64,000 nucleotides of DNA from Streptomyces sp. ISL-66 (GTDB taxonomy: Bacteria; Actinomycetota; Actinomycetes; Streptomycetales; Streptomycetaceae): assembly GCF_018614135.1 (NCBI RefSeq), contig NZ_JAGGOW010000011.1:1-64000 (forward strand), given 5' to 3'. Positions 18,040 through 28,741 of this stretch are shown here, one piece after another. The notes under the pieces are model-generated. The model did no database searches, was not told the DNA's origin, and worked only from the letters and a program-made list of their open reading frames with translations. A program made the translations under genes and the position numbers. Every line of letters begins with the position of its first letter. Position 1 is the stretch's first letter.

Positions 18040-19533
18040 ATGCACACGGGACGAGGACAGCGGGAGACGCACGCGGGGCGGGCTGCCGACGCCGGTCGCG
18101 ACGCCGTCGGGCGGCTGGTGGCGGCGGAAGGCACGGACACGGAAGCACTGCCGCCGGACGCAGGGCCTGCCGCGTGGATCTCCTTCGACGAGGCGGTGCG
18201 GGACTCCTGGCCCGGCTCCCGCGACATCCCGCACGTCGCGCTGCGCCTGTGCCACCGCGACGGGTGGATCCGGGCGGCCGCGCTCGAACACCCGCACTCC
18301 CCGCTGCCCCTGGTCGCGATCCGCTGCACCGACTGGGTCCCCGCCGTGCGCGAGCACGCACGGAAGGTACTGACCACGGCGCTGGCCGCCGACCCCACGG
18401 GCACGCTGCGCCTGCTGACCCCGCTCGTCCTGCGGCTGGCCCGGCGCGAGCAGGGTGCCTGGGCGCTGGAGGTGTTCTCGGCGGTGCTGCGCGGTGAGCA
18501 GGTGCCCGTGGCGACATCTTGGTGGCGGCTGGGCCCCTCACCGGTGGCACGGGACGCAGCCATGGAGCCCGTACTGGCCGCGCTGCGCGACAGCGACGAT
18601 CTGCCGACCCGGCGGTTCGCCACCCGGATCTCCCTGGAGGGCGGCGGGCTCGCCGTACGGGAGCTCGCGGGCCGGGCCCGTGCCGAGCTCGACCCGGTGA
18701 CGAGCCGGATCTGGACCGACGCCGCCCTGGCAGCCATGGCCGCCGACGGAGCGGACGACGCGGCGGTCGACGAGCTGCTGGCCGGGCGCCTCCCGCTGGT
18801 CCGGGCCGCCGGAGTCACCGCGCTGCGCCGGGCCGGGCGGGCCGCCGAGGCCCCCCGATACCTCACCGACCGCTCCAGCCTCGTACGGGCCTGCGCGCGC
18901 TGGCTCGTCTCACAGGACGGCGGGGACCCCCGCGCCCTCTCCCGCGCGCTGCTCGAGGACCCGGCCCGGGTGACCCCGTACGCCGTGACCGGTTTCGCCG
19001 AGTGCGCCCGCCGGGAGGATGCCCCGCTGCTGCGCGCGCTACTGGACCATCCGGCCGGGGCGGTACGGGCCTCCGCCGTGCGCGGGCTGCGGCTGCTGGA
19101 CTCCACCGACGTCGGGCCGCTGCGGGCGCTGCTGGACGACCCTTCGCCCTCCGTGGCCCGCGAGGCCTCGCTGAGCCTGCGCTCCTCGGCGGGGCGGCTG
19201 CCCACCGACTGGCTGGTGGACCGTCTGGCGCCCGGGCGGCCGGTGCACATCCGCCGCGCCGCGTACCGGCTGTTGCACGCCCAGGGCGGTGTGGCCGGAC
19301 TGCGGGCCTCCGTGGAACTGCTGACGGACCAGGACGCGGGCCTGCGCCGGCTCGCCTCGCAGTACATCCAGAGTCTGCGGTCCCCCTACGGGCCGCCCGC
19401 CCTGCCGCCGCGGGACCCGGAGGTCGGCACCCTGCTGGACCGCTGCACGGGACTGTTCAGCGACTACGTCTTGGCGTGCATTCGCTCACAACTCGGACTC
19501 CCCCGCGGGGAATCCACGACGGACGGATACTGA
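18040..19533 (+). CDS. HEAT-repeat-like hypothetical protein
   Basis: 497 residues from the ATG at 18040, which has a strong GGGGGAGG site four bases upstream. The sequence is a chain of short alpha-helical repeats: VRAAGVTALRRAGRAAEAPRYL, VRACARWLVSQDGGD, VRASAVRGLRLLDSTDVGPLRALLDDPSPSVAREASLSL, IRRAAYRLLHAQGG. This is the HEAT/Armadillo pattern of protein-binding solenoids. No catalytic motif or export signal is visible. It likely acts as a scaffold; the partner is unknown. It is followed closely (5 bases) by the PNPOx-fold gene and may be cotranscribed. Confidence 0.75.
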   Translation: MHTGRGQRETHAGRAADAGRDAVGRLVAAEGTDTEALPPDAGPAAWISFDEAVRDSWPGSRDIPHVALRLCHRDGWIRAAALEHPHSPLPLVAIRCTDWVPAVREHARKVLTTALAADPTGTLRLLTPLVLRLARREQGAWALEVFSAVLRGEQVPVATSWWRLGPSPVARDAAMEPVLAALRDSDDLPTRRFATRISLEGGGLAVRELAGRARAELDPVTSRIWTDAALAAMAADGADDAAVDELLAGRLPLVRAAGVTALRRAGRAAEAPRYLTDRSSLVRACARWLVSQDGGDPRALSRALLEDPARVTPYAVTGFAECARREDAPLLRALLDHPAGAVRASAVRGLRLLDSTDVGPLRALLDDPSPSVAREASLSLRSSAGRLPTDWLVDRLAPGRPVHIRRAAYRLLHAQGGVAGLRASVELLTDQDAGLRRLASQYIQSLRSPYGPPALPPRDPEVGTLLDRCTGLFSDYVLACIRSQLGLPRGESTTDGY

Positions 19534-19538
19534 TCCAC

Positions 19539-20120
<582 letters not shown>

Positions 20121-20123
20121 CAT

Positions 20124-20840
20124 GTGCCGCGTACCGCTGTCGCCCTCGCCTCACTGATCGTCACCGGCCTGCTGGCCCAAGGCCCGCACGACCCGCACGA
20201 GCCGTACCCCGGTCCCGCGCTGCCCGCCCGGCTCGCCGACACCGGCGGCGGCAGCCAGCTGATCACCGCCGTCGCCCCGGCGCCCGGCTCCACGACGGGG
20301 CGCCTGACGTGGTGGGACCGGCGGGCGGGGCACTGGTACGAGGCGGGCAGCGCGCCGGCCCGGTTCGGGGCGAACGGCCTGACCGAGGGCGCCACGCGGA
20401 CGCAGGGCACGGACACCACCCCGGCCGGGCTGTACGCGCTCCCGTACGCCTTCGGCATCGCGCACGCCCCGGCCGGCACGGCGTACCACTACCGGCGGGT
20501 GACTCCCGCTTCCTGGTGGTGCCAGGACAATGCCTCGGGCAGCTACAACCGCTGGGTGGAACCGCTGCCGGCGGACTGCGCGCCGGGCGAGGCGGAGCAT
20601 CTGACCGCGTACGCGAAGCAGTACGCGCACGCCCTGGTCATCGCCTTCAACTACGAGCAGCCGGTACGGGGCCGGGGCGCGGGCATCTTCCTGCACGTGA
20701 ACGGCAAGGGGGCGACGGCCGGCTGCGTCTCGGTCCCCGAGGACGCGATGCGCGCGGTCCTGCGCTGGGCGAACCCGCGCAGGCGGCCGCACATCGCGAT
20801 CGGCACGGAGTCGGGGGCGCTGGCCGTCACCCGGTACTGA
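20124..20840 (+). CDS. L,D-transpeptidase (YkuD)-like secreted protein
   Basis: 238 residues from a GTG at 20124, three bases after the preceding stop codon. A short hydrophobic N-terminus (TAVALASLIVTGLLAQG) resembles a weak signal peptide. The C-terminal half has the YkuD-type arrangement IFLHVNGKGATAGCVSVPEDAMRAVLRW, with a conserved His and a Cys in place of the SHGCIR motif. It would cross-link or modify peptidoglycan outside the membrane. Members with this divergent motif are annotated as L,D-transpeptidase catalytic domain proteins in Streptomyces, but activity is not proven. Confidence 0.75.
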   Translation: MPRTAVALASLIVTGLLAQGPHDPHEPYPGPALPARLADTGGGSQLITAVAPAPGSTTGRLTWWDRRAGHWYEAGSAPARFGANGLTEGATRTQGTDTTPAGLYALPYAFGIAHAPAGTAYHYRRVTPASWWCQDNASGSYNRWVEPLPADCAPGEAEHLTAYAKQYAHALVIAFNYEQPVRGRGAGIFLHVNGKGATAGCVSVPEDAMRAVLRWANPRRRPHIAIGTESGALAVTRY

Positions 20841-20857
20841 CGCGCGGGGGCCGAAGC

Positions 20858-20900
20858 CGGTCCCGGAGGCCGGTCCCGGGAGGCCGGTCCCGGGACCGGT
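20858..20900. repeat. Short GGCCGGTCCCGG repeat at the argR/transpeptidase junction
   Basis: Three near copies of GGCCGGTCCCGG (first diverged, AGCCGGTCCCGG) end in the palindrome GGTCCCGGGACC, filling the gap between the convergent transpeptidase and argR genes. The palindromic end could fold as a terminator for either side. Confidence 0.5.
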
Positions 20901-20934
20901 GCCGCGGCGCTGCCACCGCGCTGCCGACGCCCGC

Positions 20935-21471
20935 TCAGCTCTCCTTCTGCGCCAGCCGCAGCAGGTGGTCGGCCAGCGCCTGGCCGCCCGCCGGGTCGCG
21001 GCTGATCAGCATCAGCGTGTCGTCGCCCGCGATCGTGCCGAGGATGGCCTGGAGTTCGGCCTGGTCGATCGCCGAGGCGAGGAACTGGGCCGCACCCGGT
21101 GGGGTGCGCAGGACGACGAGGTTCGCGGAGGCCTCCGCCGAGATCAGCAGTTCCCCGGAGAGACGCCGCATGCGCTCCTCCTTCGCCGATTCGCCGAGCG
21201 GTGCCTGCGGAGTGCGGAAGCCGCCCTCGCTGGGGACCGCGTAGATCAGCTCGCCGCCCGTGTTGCGGATCTTCACCGCGCCGAGCTCGTCGAGGTCGCG
21301 GCTGAGCGTCGCCTGGGTGACGCTCAGCCCGTCATCGGCGAGCAGCTTGGCCAGCTGGCTCTGGGAGCGGACCGGCTGCCGGTTGAGGATGTCCACGATC
21401 CGGCGGTGGCGGGCGGTGCGGGTCTGCGGGACGGCCTGTCCGCCGTGCTCGTTGTCCTGCGCCTGACTCAT
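20935..21471 (-). CDS. argR: Arginine repressor ArgR
   Basis: 178 residues. The N-terminal winged helix ([53 protein letters not shown], about residues 18-70) binds ARG boxes. The C-terminal domain binds arginine and forms hexamers; it includes [26 protein letters not shown], in which GDDT is the arginine pocket. It is the last gene of argC-J-B-D-R, 8 bases after argD, and would repress its own operon and argG when arginine is plentiful. Confidence 0.96.
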   Translation of the reverse strand: MSQAQDNEHGGQAVPQTRTARHRRIVDILNRQPVRSQSQLAKLLADDGLSVTQATLSRDLDELGAVKIRNTGGELIYAVPSEGGFRTPQAPLGESAKEERMRRLSGELLISAEASANLVVLRTPPGAAQFLASAIDQAELQAILGTIAGDDTLMLISRDPAGGQALADHLLRLAQKES

Positions 21472-21478
21472 CGTCGTC

Positions 21479-22684
21479 TCATTCTCCGGATCGGTCCCCG
21501 CTGGCTGCGTCGAGGATGCCGGGCAGGGCCCGGAGGAACGCGTCCACCTCGGCCTCGGACAGTACGTAGGGGGGCATCAGCCGTACGACGTCGGGGGCGG
21601 GCGCGTTGACCAGGAAGCCGGCGTCCTGAGCCGCCTGCTGCACCTGGGGTGCGAGGGGCTCGGTCAGCACGATACCCAGCAGCAGACCGGCGCCGCGGAC
21701 GTGGGAGACCAGCCCGTGCCCGGAACCCTCGATTCCGCCGCGCAGCCGCTCGCCGCGTGCCTTGACCTGGTCGAGGAGCCCCTCGGCGGTGATGGTCTCG
21801 ATGACGGCGAGGCCGGCGGCGCACGCGACGGGGTTGCCGCCGAAGGTGGTGCCGTGCTGGCCGGGCCGGAGCAGGTCGGCCGCGGGGCCGAAGGCGGCCA
21901 GTGCGCCGATCGGCAGGCCGCCGCCGAGGCCCTTGGCGAGTGTGACGAGGTCGGGCTCGACGCCCTCGTGGGCCTGGTGCTCGAACCACTGGCCGCACCG
22001 GCCGATGCCGGTCTGGACCTCGTCGAGGACGAGCAGGGTGCCGGTGGCCCGGGTGATCTCGCGGGCGGCCGTCAGGTATCCGGCGGGCGGCACGACCACG
22101 CCGTTCTCGCCCTGGATCGGCTCGATGACCACGAGCGCGGTCTCCTCGGTGACGGCGGCCCGCAGGGCCTCCACATCGCCGTACGGGACGTGCGTGACGT
22201 CTCCGGGCAGGGGCAGGAAGGGGTCCTGCTTCTTGGGCTGGCCGGTGAGCGCGAGGGCGCCCATGGTCCGGCCGTGGAAGCCGCCGTCCGTGGCGACCAT
22301 GTGGGTCCGCCCGGTCAGCCGGCCGATCTTGAAGGCGGCTTCGACGGCCTCGGCGCCGGAATTGCAGAAGAAGATCTTCCCGGGGCGGCCGAAGAGCTGG
22401 AGCAGCCGCTCGCCGAGTGCGATGACCGGCTCGGAGGCGTAGAGGTTGGAGACGTGGCCGAGGGTGGAGACCTGCGCGGTCACGGCCTCGACGATCGCCG
22501 GGTGGGCGTGGCCGAGGGCGTTGACCGCGATGCCGCCGACGAAGTCGGTGTACTGCTTGCCGTCCGCGTCCCAGACCTGGGCGCCGGCGCCGCGTACGAG
22601 GGCCAGCGCGGGGGTGCCGTAGTTGTCGGTGAGCGCCGCCTTCCAGCGGTCGCCGAACTCCCGGTTGCCGGTGCTGCCGCTCAC
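21479..22684 (-). CDS. argD: Acetylornithine aminotransferase
   Basis: 401 residues from a GTG at 22684 that overlaps the argB stop codon by four bases. It is a class-III PLP aminotransferase moving the amino group from glutamate to N-acetylglutamate semialdehyde. Seen motifs are [18 protein letters not shown] (about 105), [39 protein letters not shown] (the PLP aspartate, about 218) and [15 protein letters not shown] with the Schiff-base Lys (about 245). Part of the arginine operon. Confidence 0.97.
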   Translation of the reverse strand: MSGSTGNREFGDRWKAALTDNYGTPALALVRGAGAQVWDADGKQYTDFVGGIAVNALGHAHPAIVEAVTAQVSTLGHVSNLYASEPVIALGERLLQLFGRPGKIFFCNSGAEAVEAAFKIGRLTGRTHMVATDGGFHGRTMGALALTGQPKKQDPFLPLPGDVTHVPYGDVEALRAAVTEETALVVIEPIQGENGVVVPPAGYLTAAREITRATGTLLVLDEVQTGIGRCGQWFEHQAHEGVEPDLVTLAKGLGGGLPIGALAAFGPAADLLRPGQHGTTFGGNPVACAAGLAVIETITAEGLLDQVKARGERLRGGIEGSGHGLVSHVRGAGLLLGIVLTEPLAPQVQQAAQDAGFLVNAPAPDVVRLMPPYVLSEAEVDAFLRALPGILDAASGDRSGE

Positions 22685-23585
22685 TGCGCTCCCCCTTGCT
22701 GCTCGTCGAGCACGACCATCGTGCCGATTCCCTCGTCGGTGAAGATCTCCAGCAGGATCGAGTGCTGGACCCGCCCGTCGATGACCCGGGCGGTGGTGAC
22801 GCCGTTGCGCACGGCGTGCAGGCAGCCCTCCATCTTCGGGACCATGCCGCTGGACAGCTCGGGCAGCAGCTTCTCCAGCTCGCTGACGGTGAGCCGGCTG
22901 ATGACCTCGTCGCTGTTCGGCCAGTCCGCGTAGAGGCCCTCTACGTCGGTGAGGACCATCAGCGTCTCGGCGCCGAGCGCGGCGGCGAGCGCCGCGGCGG
23001 CCGTATCGGCGTTCACGTTGTACACGTGGTGGTCGTCGGCGCTGCGCGCGATGGAGGAGATGACCGGGATCCGGCCGTCCGCCAGCAGCGCTTCGATCGC
23101 GCCGGTGTCGATGGCGGTGATCTCGCCCACGCGCCCGATGTCGACGAGCTCGCCGTCGATCTCCGGGGTGTGCTTGGTGGCGGTGATCGTGTGGGCGTCC
23201 TCGCCCGTCATGCCGACGGCGAGGGGCCCGTGCTGGTTGAGAAGCCCGACCAGCTCGCGCTGGACCTGCCCCGCCAGGACCATCCGTACGACGTCCATCG
23301 CCTCGGGCGTGGTGACGCGCAGGCCCGCCTTGAACTCGCTGACCAGACCCTGCCGGTCCAGCTGGGCGCTGATCTGCGGACCGCCGCCGTGCACGACGAC
23401 CGGCTTGAGGCCCGCCTGGCGCAGGAAGACCACGTCCTGGGCGAAGGCCGCCTTCAGGTCCTCGTCGATCATGGCGTTGCCGCCGAACTTGATCACGACG
23501 ACCTTGCCGTTGTGGCGGGTCAGCCAGGGCAGGGCCTCGATGAGGATCTCCGCCTTCGGCAGCGCGGTGTGCTTCCGGGCGGTGC

Positions 23586-23589
<4 letters not shown>
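22681..23589 (-). CDS. argB: Acetylglutamate kinase
   Basis: 302 residues from the ATG at 23589, overlapping the argJ stop by four bases. It phosphorylates N-acetylglutamate using ATP. The amino-acid kinase fold is clear: [13 protein letters not shown] (about 28), [11 protein letters not shown] (about 62), [28 protein letters not shown] and [14 protein letters not shown] (about 255). This enzyme is usually the arginine-feedback-inhibited step; the longer N-terminal helix of about 20 residues is compatible with that form. Confidence 0.97.
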
Positions 23590-25820
<2,231 letters not shown>

Positions 25821-25829
25821 AAGCCATAT

Positions 25830-26174
25830 CGGGGGGTTGAGGGCGGCGTGTGGACGTGCCCACCCTTCCTGATCCTGCGGTCCTGCACCCGGACGTCGCG
25901 GCCTGCGGCAGTCTTGCCTCAGCGCTCCGGGCCGAAGCGGAAGGCTGCCTGGACGCCGTCCCCGCTACGCCCTCAGGCTCCGCTTACGGTCTGGGCACGG
26001 TTGATCAGCAGTGGAGCAGTATCCCCGCCCGGATCTTCGGGATCGCCGGCTCCACATCGCCGGCCTGCGCGGTCAGCGGCTGGGCGCCCACCGCCGCCAC
26101 ACGCGGACGCACGAACGCGGTCCAAGGCGCCTCGCTCTCGCTGTCATCCACCATCACCCCGCCCGGCAACCGGG
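25830..26174. other. Unassigned accessory stretch
   Basis: No convincing gene is visible between argC and the lipoprotein. One open frame from a GTG at 25850 runs about 195 codons on the plus strand, but its second half lies opposite the lipoprotein gene. The first half (VDVPTLPDPAVLHPDVAACG) resembles no family I know. The base composition at 25990-26180 is more even than in the neighbours. It may be decayed inserted DNA. Confidence 0.3.
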
Positions 26175-26624
26175 TCAACTCGCCGGGCTGGTCAGGACGC
26201 AGTTCGGATAATCGTTGTCCGGATCGCCGACGGCGACCCAGAGCTTCAGGACCTTGCCGCGCCTCAAGGCGTCGTAGGAGTCGGGCTTCCGCTCACCCGT
26301 TTCGGGGTGAGCGGCGTCGAAGGTCACACCTACGAAGGTTTGCTTCTTGTTGGAGTCTTGCGCCCAGATGCCTGTTCCGGACCCGGTCAAACCCTCGTCC
26401 CAGCGGTGGGCGATGCAGACTCTATCGGCGATGAACGTCCCGTCCGGCTTCAGCGTGAGGGTGCCACCGTCGGCATCGGTCCACGTGGTCGCAAGCTCGG
26501 CCGGCTTCAGAACGACCGGCTCGCCTTCGGGCGGCGGCATGACGGTGAGCCTGCCGCAGGCCGTCAAGGCGAGAGCTATGGCGAGCAAGATCAGCGCAGT
26601 ACGACAGGAACGCAACACACCCAC
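26175..26624 (-). CDS. Putative small lipoprotein
   Basis: 149 residues from a GTG at 26624 (an alternative GTG is at 26618). The N-terminus VGVLRSCRTALILLAIALALTACGR is a lipoprotein signal with lipobox L-T-A-C, so Cys23 would be lipidated. The mature part contains TWTDADGGTLTLKPDGTFIADRVCI and KKQTFVGVTFDAA, a small beta-rich domain common in Streptomyces lipoproteins of unknown role. The codon composition is less GC-biased than in the neighbouring arg genes, which may indicate later arrival. Confidence 0.65.
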   Translation of the reverse strand: MGVLRSCRTALILLAIALALTACGRLTVMPPPEGEPVVLKPAELATTWTDADGGTLTLKPDGTFIADRVCIAHRWDEGLTGSGTGIWAQDSNKKQTFVGVTFDAAHPETGERKPDSYDALRRGKVLKLWVAVGDPDNDYPNCVLTSPAS

Positions 26625-26936
26625 CCCTAGCGGGTTCCGCAGGCCGCGTGCGCGACCGATGAGCTCAAGAACGCCTTCCGCACTCTGGCACAGAGTTTGA
26701 ACACGTTCAAGCCTCAGTCGTCGCGGCCATTCTTCACGAGGCGTGAGGCGGTACGGCAGCGGAGTACCGCAACCGCGGCGGCCGGTCGCGGTCGGGCCGC
26801 GAATAGCCCCCATGGATCACCTTCTTCGCGGCACCGAAGAACGAGCCACGCTATCTGGCTCGCGCTCTCCGAACGTTTCACTGCGACCGTGCTGGTTCTT
26901 GCAGAGCGCGCCGGGATCAAAGTGGACCGGGCACAG
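26625..26936. other. Gene-free stretch between the lipoprotein and the IS remnant
   Basis: No coding pattern could be supported on either strand. Short frames such as those around 26817-27038 show no family resemblance. It probably contains the lipoprotein promoter and DNA left after deletion of the rest of the transposase. Confidence 0.3.
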
Positions 26937-27292
26937 CGGCGTTCGGTGCGGGTCGCCGTCCGCCGGGGGCTGCGGTGCGGGCGGGAGGACCGGTCGGCCA
27001 TGCCGGCCTCGCCCATGGCGCGGTAGCGGGCGGCCCACCGCTGGGCGGTGGTGGGTGAGACCTGGAAGCGTTCGGCGGCCCGGCGCAGCGGCCAGCCGTC
27101 CACGACCACGCAGCGCGCCAGGCGCAGGCGTCCGGTCTCGGTCAGGGGTGCATTACGGTGGGACACGAGGGCCTTTCTGGTCGGTGTAGACGTCGCAATC
27201 CACACCGAACCCGGAAGGCCCTCACCCGTTCAAGATCCCTCAGCCGAGACCTGCATCACCCGTCCACAACCTCCCAGGACAGAACACCTAGG
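26937..27292 (-). mobile_element. Remnant of an IS481-type insertion sequence (5' end)
   Basis: From a GTG at 27166 the minus strand reads VSHRNAPLTETGRLRLARC, then GWPLRRAAERFQVSPTTAQRWAARYRAMGEAGMADRSSRPHRSPRRT, the N-terminal helix-turn-helix of IS481 transposases. After TRTERR (about 26940) similarity stops, so the integrase core with its catalytic DDE residues is missing. Upstream to about 27292 lies the usual left-end leader of such elements. It is dead on its own and abuts the cellulase genes. Confidence 0.75.
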
Positions 27293-27298
27293 CCCGGG

Positions 27299-28690
27299 TC
27301 AGCTGGTGGGGAAGTTGTCGGGAGTGCTGATCCGGCTTTTGATCAGCGCCCCCGATTCGGTCAGCACGCCGCTGCTGCTGTAGTCGCTGCCGTTGCAGGT
27401 GCCGGGCTTGAACACCGCACTGCTTTCGGGGGCGTCGGAATAGGTCCAGTTCGCGTAGCCGATTTTCAGCTGATCGAGCAGGTCCAGCCAGGCCGTGGCG
27501 CTCGCCCGGTCCATCGCTCCCCCGCCTGTGGCGCTCACCGTTCCGAACTCGGTGACGAAGAGCGGCAGTTGGGAGGCCGCCCGGCTCACCGCGGCGCGGT
27601 AGGTGTCCTTGTGGCTCTCGGCGTAGAAGTGGAACGTGTACATGATGTTGGTGGCCTTGACGGGATTGTTGACGACCTCGCTCTCGTTGGAGCCGTCCGA
27701 GACGCCGAGGGAGGACCAGCCGCGAGTGCCGACGATGACGACGGCGTCCGGGTCGGCGGCCCGGATCACCGGGATGACCTGCTCGGCGTAGTTCTTGATG
27801 GCCGTCCAGCTCACACCGTTGGGCTCATTGGCTATCTCGTAGATCACGTTCTTCTTGTCGGCGTTGCGGGCCGCGACGGACGCGAAGAACGTCTTCGCGC
27901 GCTCGAGGTTGTAGTTCGGGTCGCCCGGCGTCAGGGTGTGGAAGTCGATCAACGCGTACATGCCACGCGCCTCGGCCATGTCGACGAGGCTGTTCACCCG
28001 GCTGGTGAAGCCCGCCGGGTCGGTCTCATAGCCGCTCTCCTGCACGTACATGGCGATGCGCAGCAGGTCCGAGTTCCAGCCCTTGGCCAGCGCGTCCAGG
28101 GAGGCGGTGTCGTAGCACTTGGCGAACCACTGAATGCCGTGAGTGCTCATCCCCCGCAGCTGGATGGGCCGGTTGTACCGGTTGCACAGGTTCACACCGC
28201 AGACGTGGAGCTGCCCGTTGATGCTCACGGGAGTGCCGGTACCCGGCGACGGAGTAGGAGTAGGAGTGGGTGTGGGCTCGACGGTGGAGCCGGTGCAGGC
28301 GACGCCGTTGAGCGTGAACGCCGTCGGTTTGGGGTTGGCGCCCGTGAAGGTGGCGGTGAGCCCCAGATCGGCGACGGCGCCGGTGGCCAGCGTGCGGTTC
28401 CAGTCGAGGTTCACCGCGCTGACTGTGGAGCCGGATTGCGACCAATTGGCGTTCCAGCCCTGGCCCAGTTTCTGCCCCGCATCCGGCAGGCTGAACCTCA
28501 ACGTCCACCCGGTGACGGCATCGCCCAGGTTGGTGACCTTGACCCCGGCCTGGAAGCCGCCCTGCCACTGGCTGGTGACGGTGTAGTCGACCTTGCAGCC
28601 GGCGGCGGCCACCGCCTCGGGGACGGTCAGGGCCGTGAGACCCAGGGCCGCCGTCGCGCAGGTCGCCAGTAGAGCCAAAAAGCGTTTCAC
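27299..28690 (-). CDS. Secreted endoglucanase, CBM2 + GH5
   Basis: 463 residues from a GTG at 28690 with GGAGGA five bases upstream. A signal peptide (VKRFLALLATCATAALGLTALTVPEAVAA) is followed by a family 2 cellulose-binding module (about 32-135: CKVDYTVTSQWQGGFQAGVKVTNLG to AFTLNGVAC), a Thr-Pro linker, then a GH5 catalytic domain. The acid/base Glu is in VIYEIANEPNG and the nucleophile Glu in LFVTEFGTVS. It cleaves internal beta-1,4 bonds of cellulose outside the cell. It lies 51 bases after the GH9 gene, so the two are probably cotranscribed under CelR control. Confidence 0.95.
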   Translation of the reverse strand: MKRFLALLATCATAALGLTALTVPEAVAAAGCKVDYTVTSQWQGGFQAGVKVTNLGDAVTGWTLRFSLPDAGQKLGQGWNANWSQSGSTVSAVNLDWNRTLATGAVADLGLTATFTGANPKPTAFTLNGVACTGSTVEPTPTPTPTPSPGTGTPVSINGQLHVCGVNLCNRYNRPIQLRGMSTHGIQWFAKCYDTASLDALAKGWNSDLLRIAMYVQESGYETDPAGFTSRVNSLVDMAEARGMYALIDFHTLTPGDPNYNLERAKTFFASVAARNADKKNVIYEIANEPNGVSWTAIKNYAEQVIPVIRAADPDAVVIVGTRGWSSLGVSDGSNESEVVNNPVKATNIMYTFHFYAESHKDTYRAAVSRAASQLPLFVTEFGTVSATGGGAMDRASATAWLDLLDQLKIGYANWTYSDAPESSAVFKPGTCNGSDYSSSGVLTESGALIKSRISTPDNFPTS

Positions 28691-28741
28691 GGTGTTCCTC
28701 CTCGTACGAAGTGGGGACGGGCCCGTCTCAGGGCCGACCAC

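Noticed and set aside
25850..26434. Plus-strand frame of 195 codons next to argC
   Set aside because: It overlaps the lipoprotein gene on the other strand, resembles no family and has no convincing start. Kept only as an unassigned stretch.
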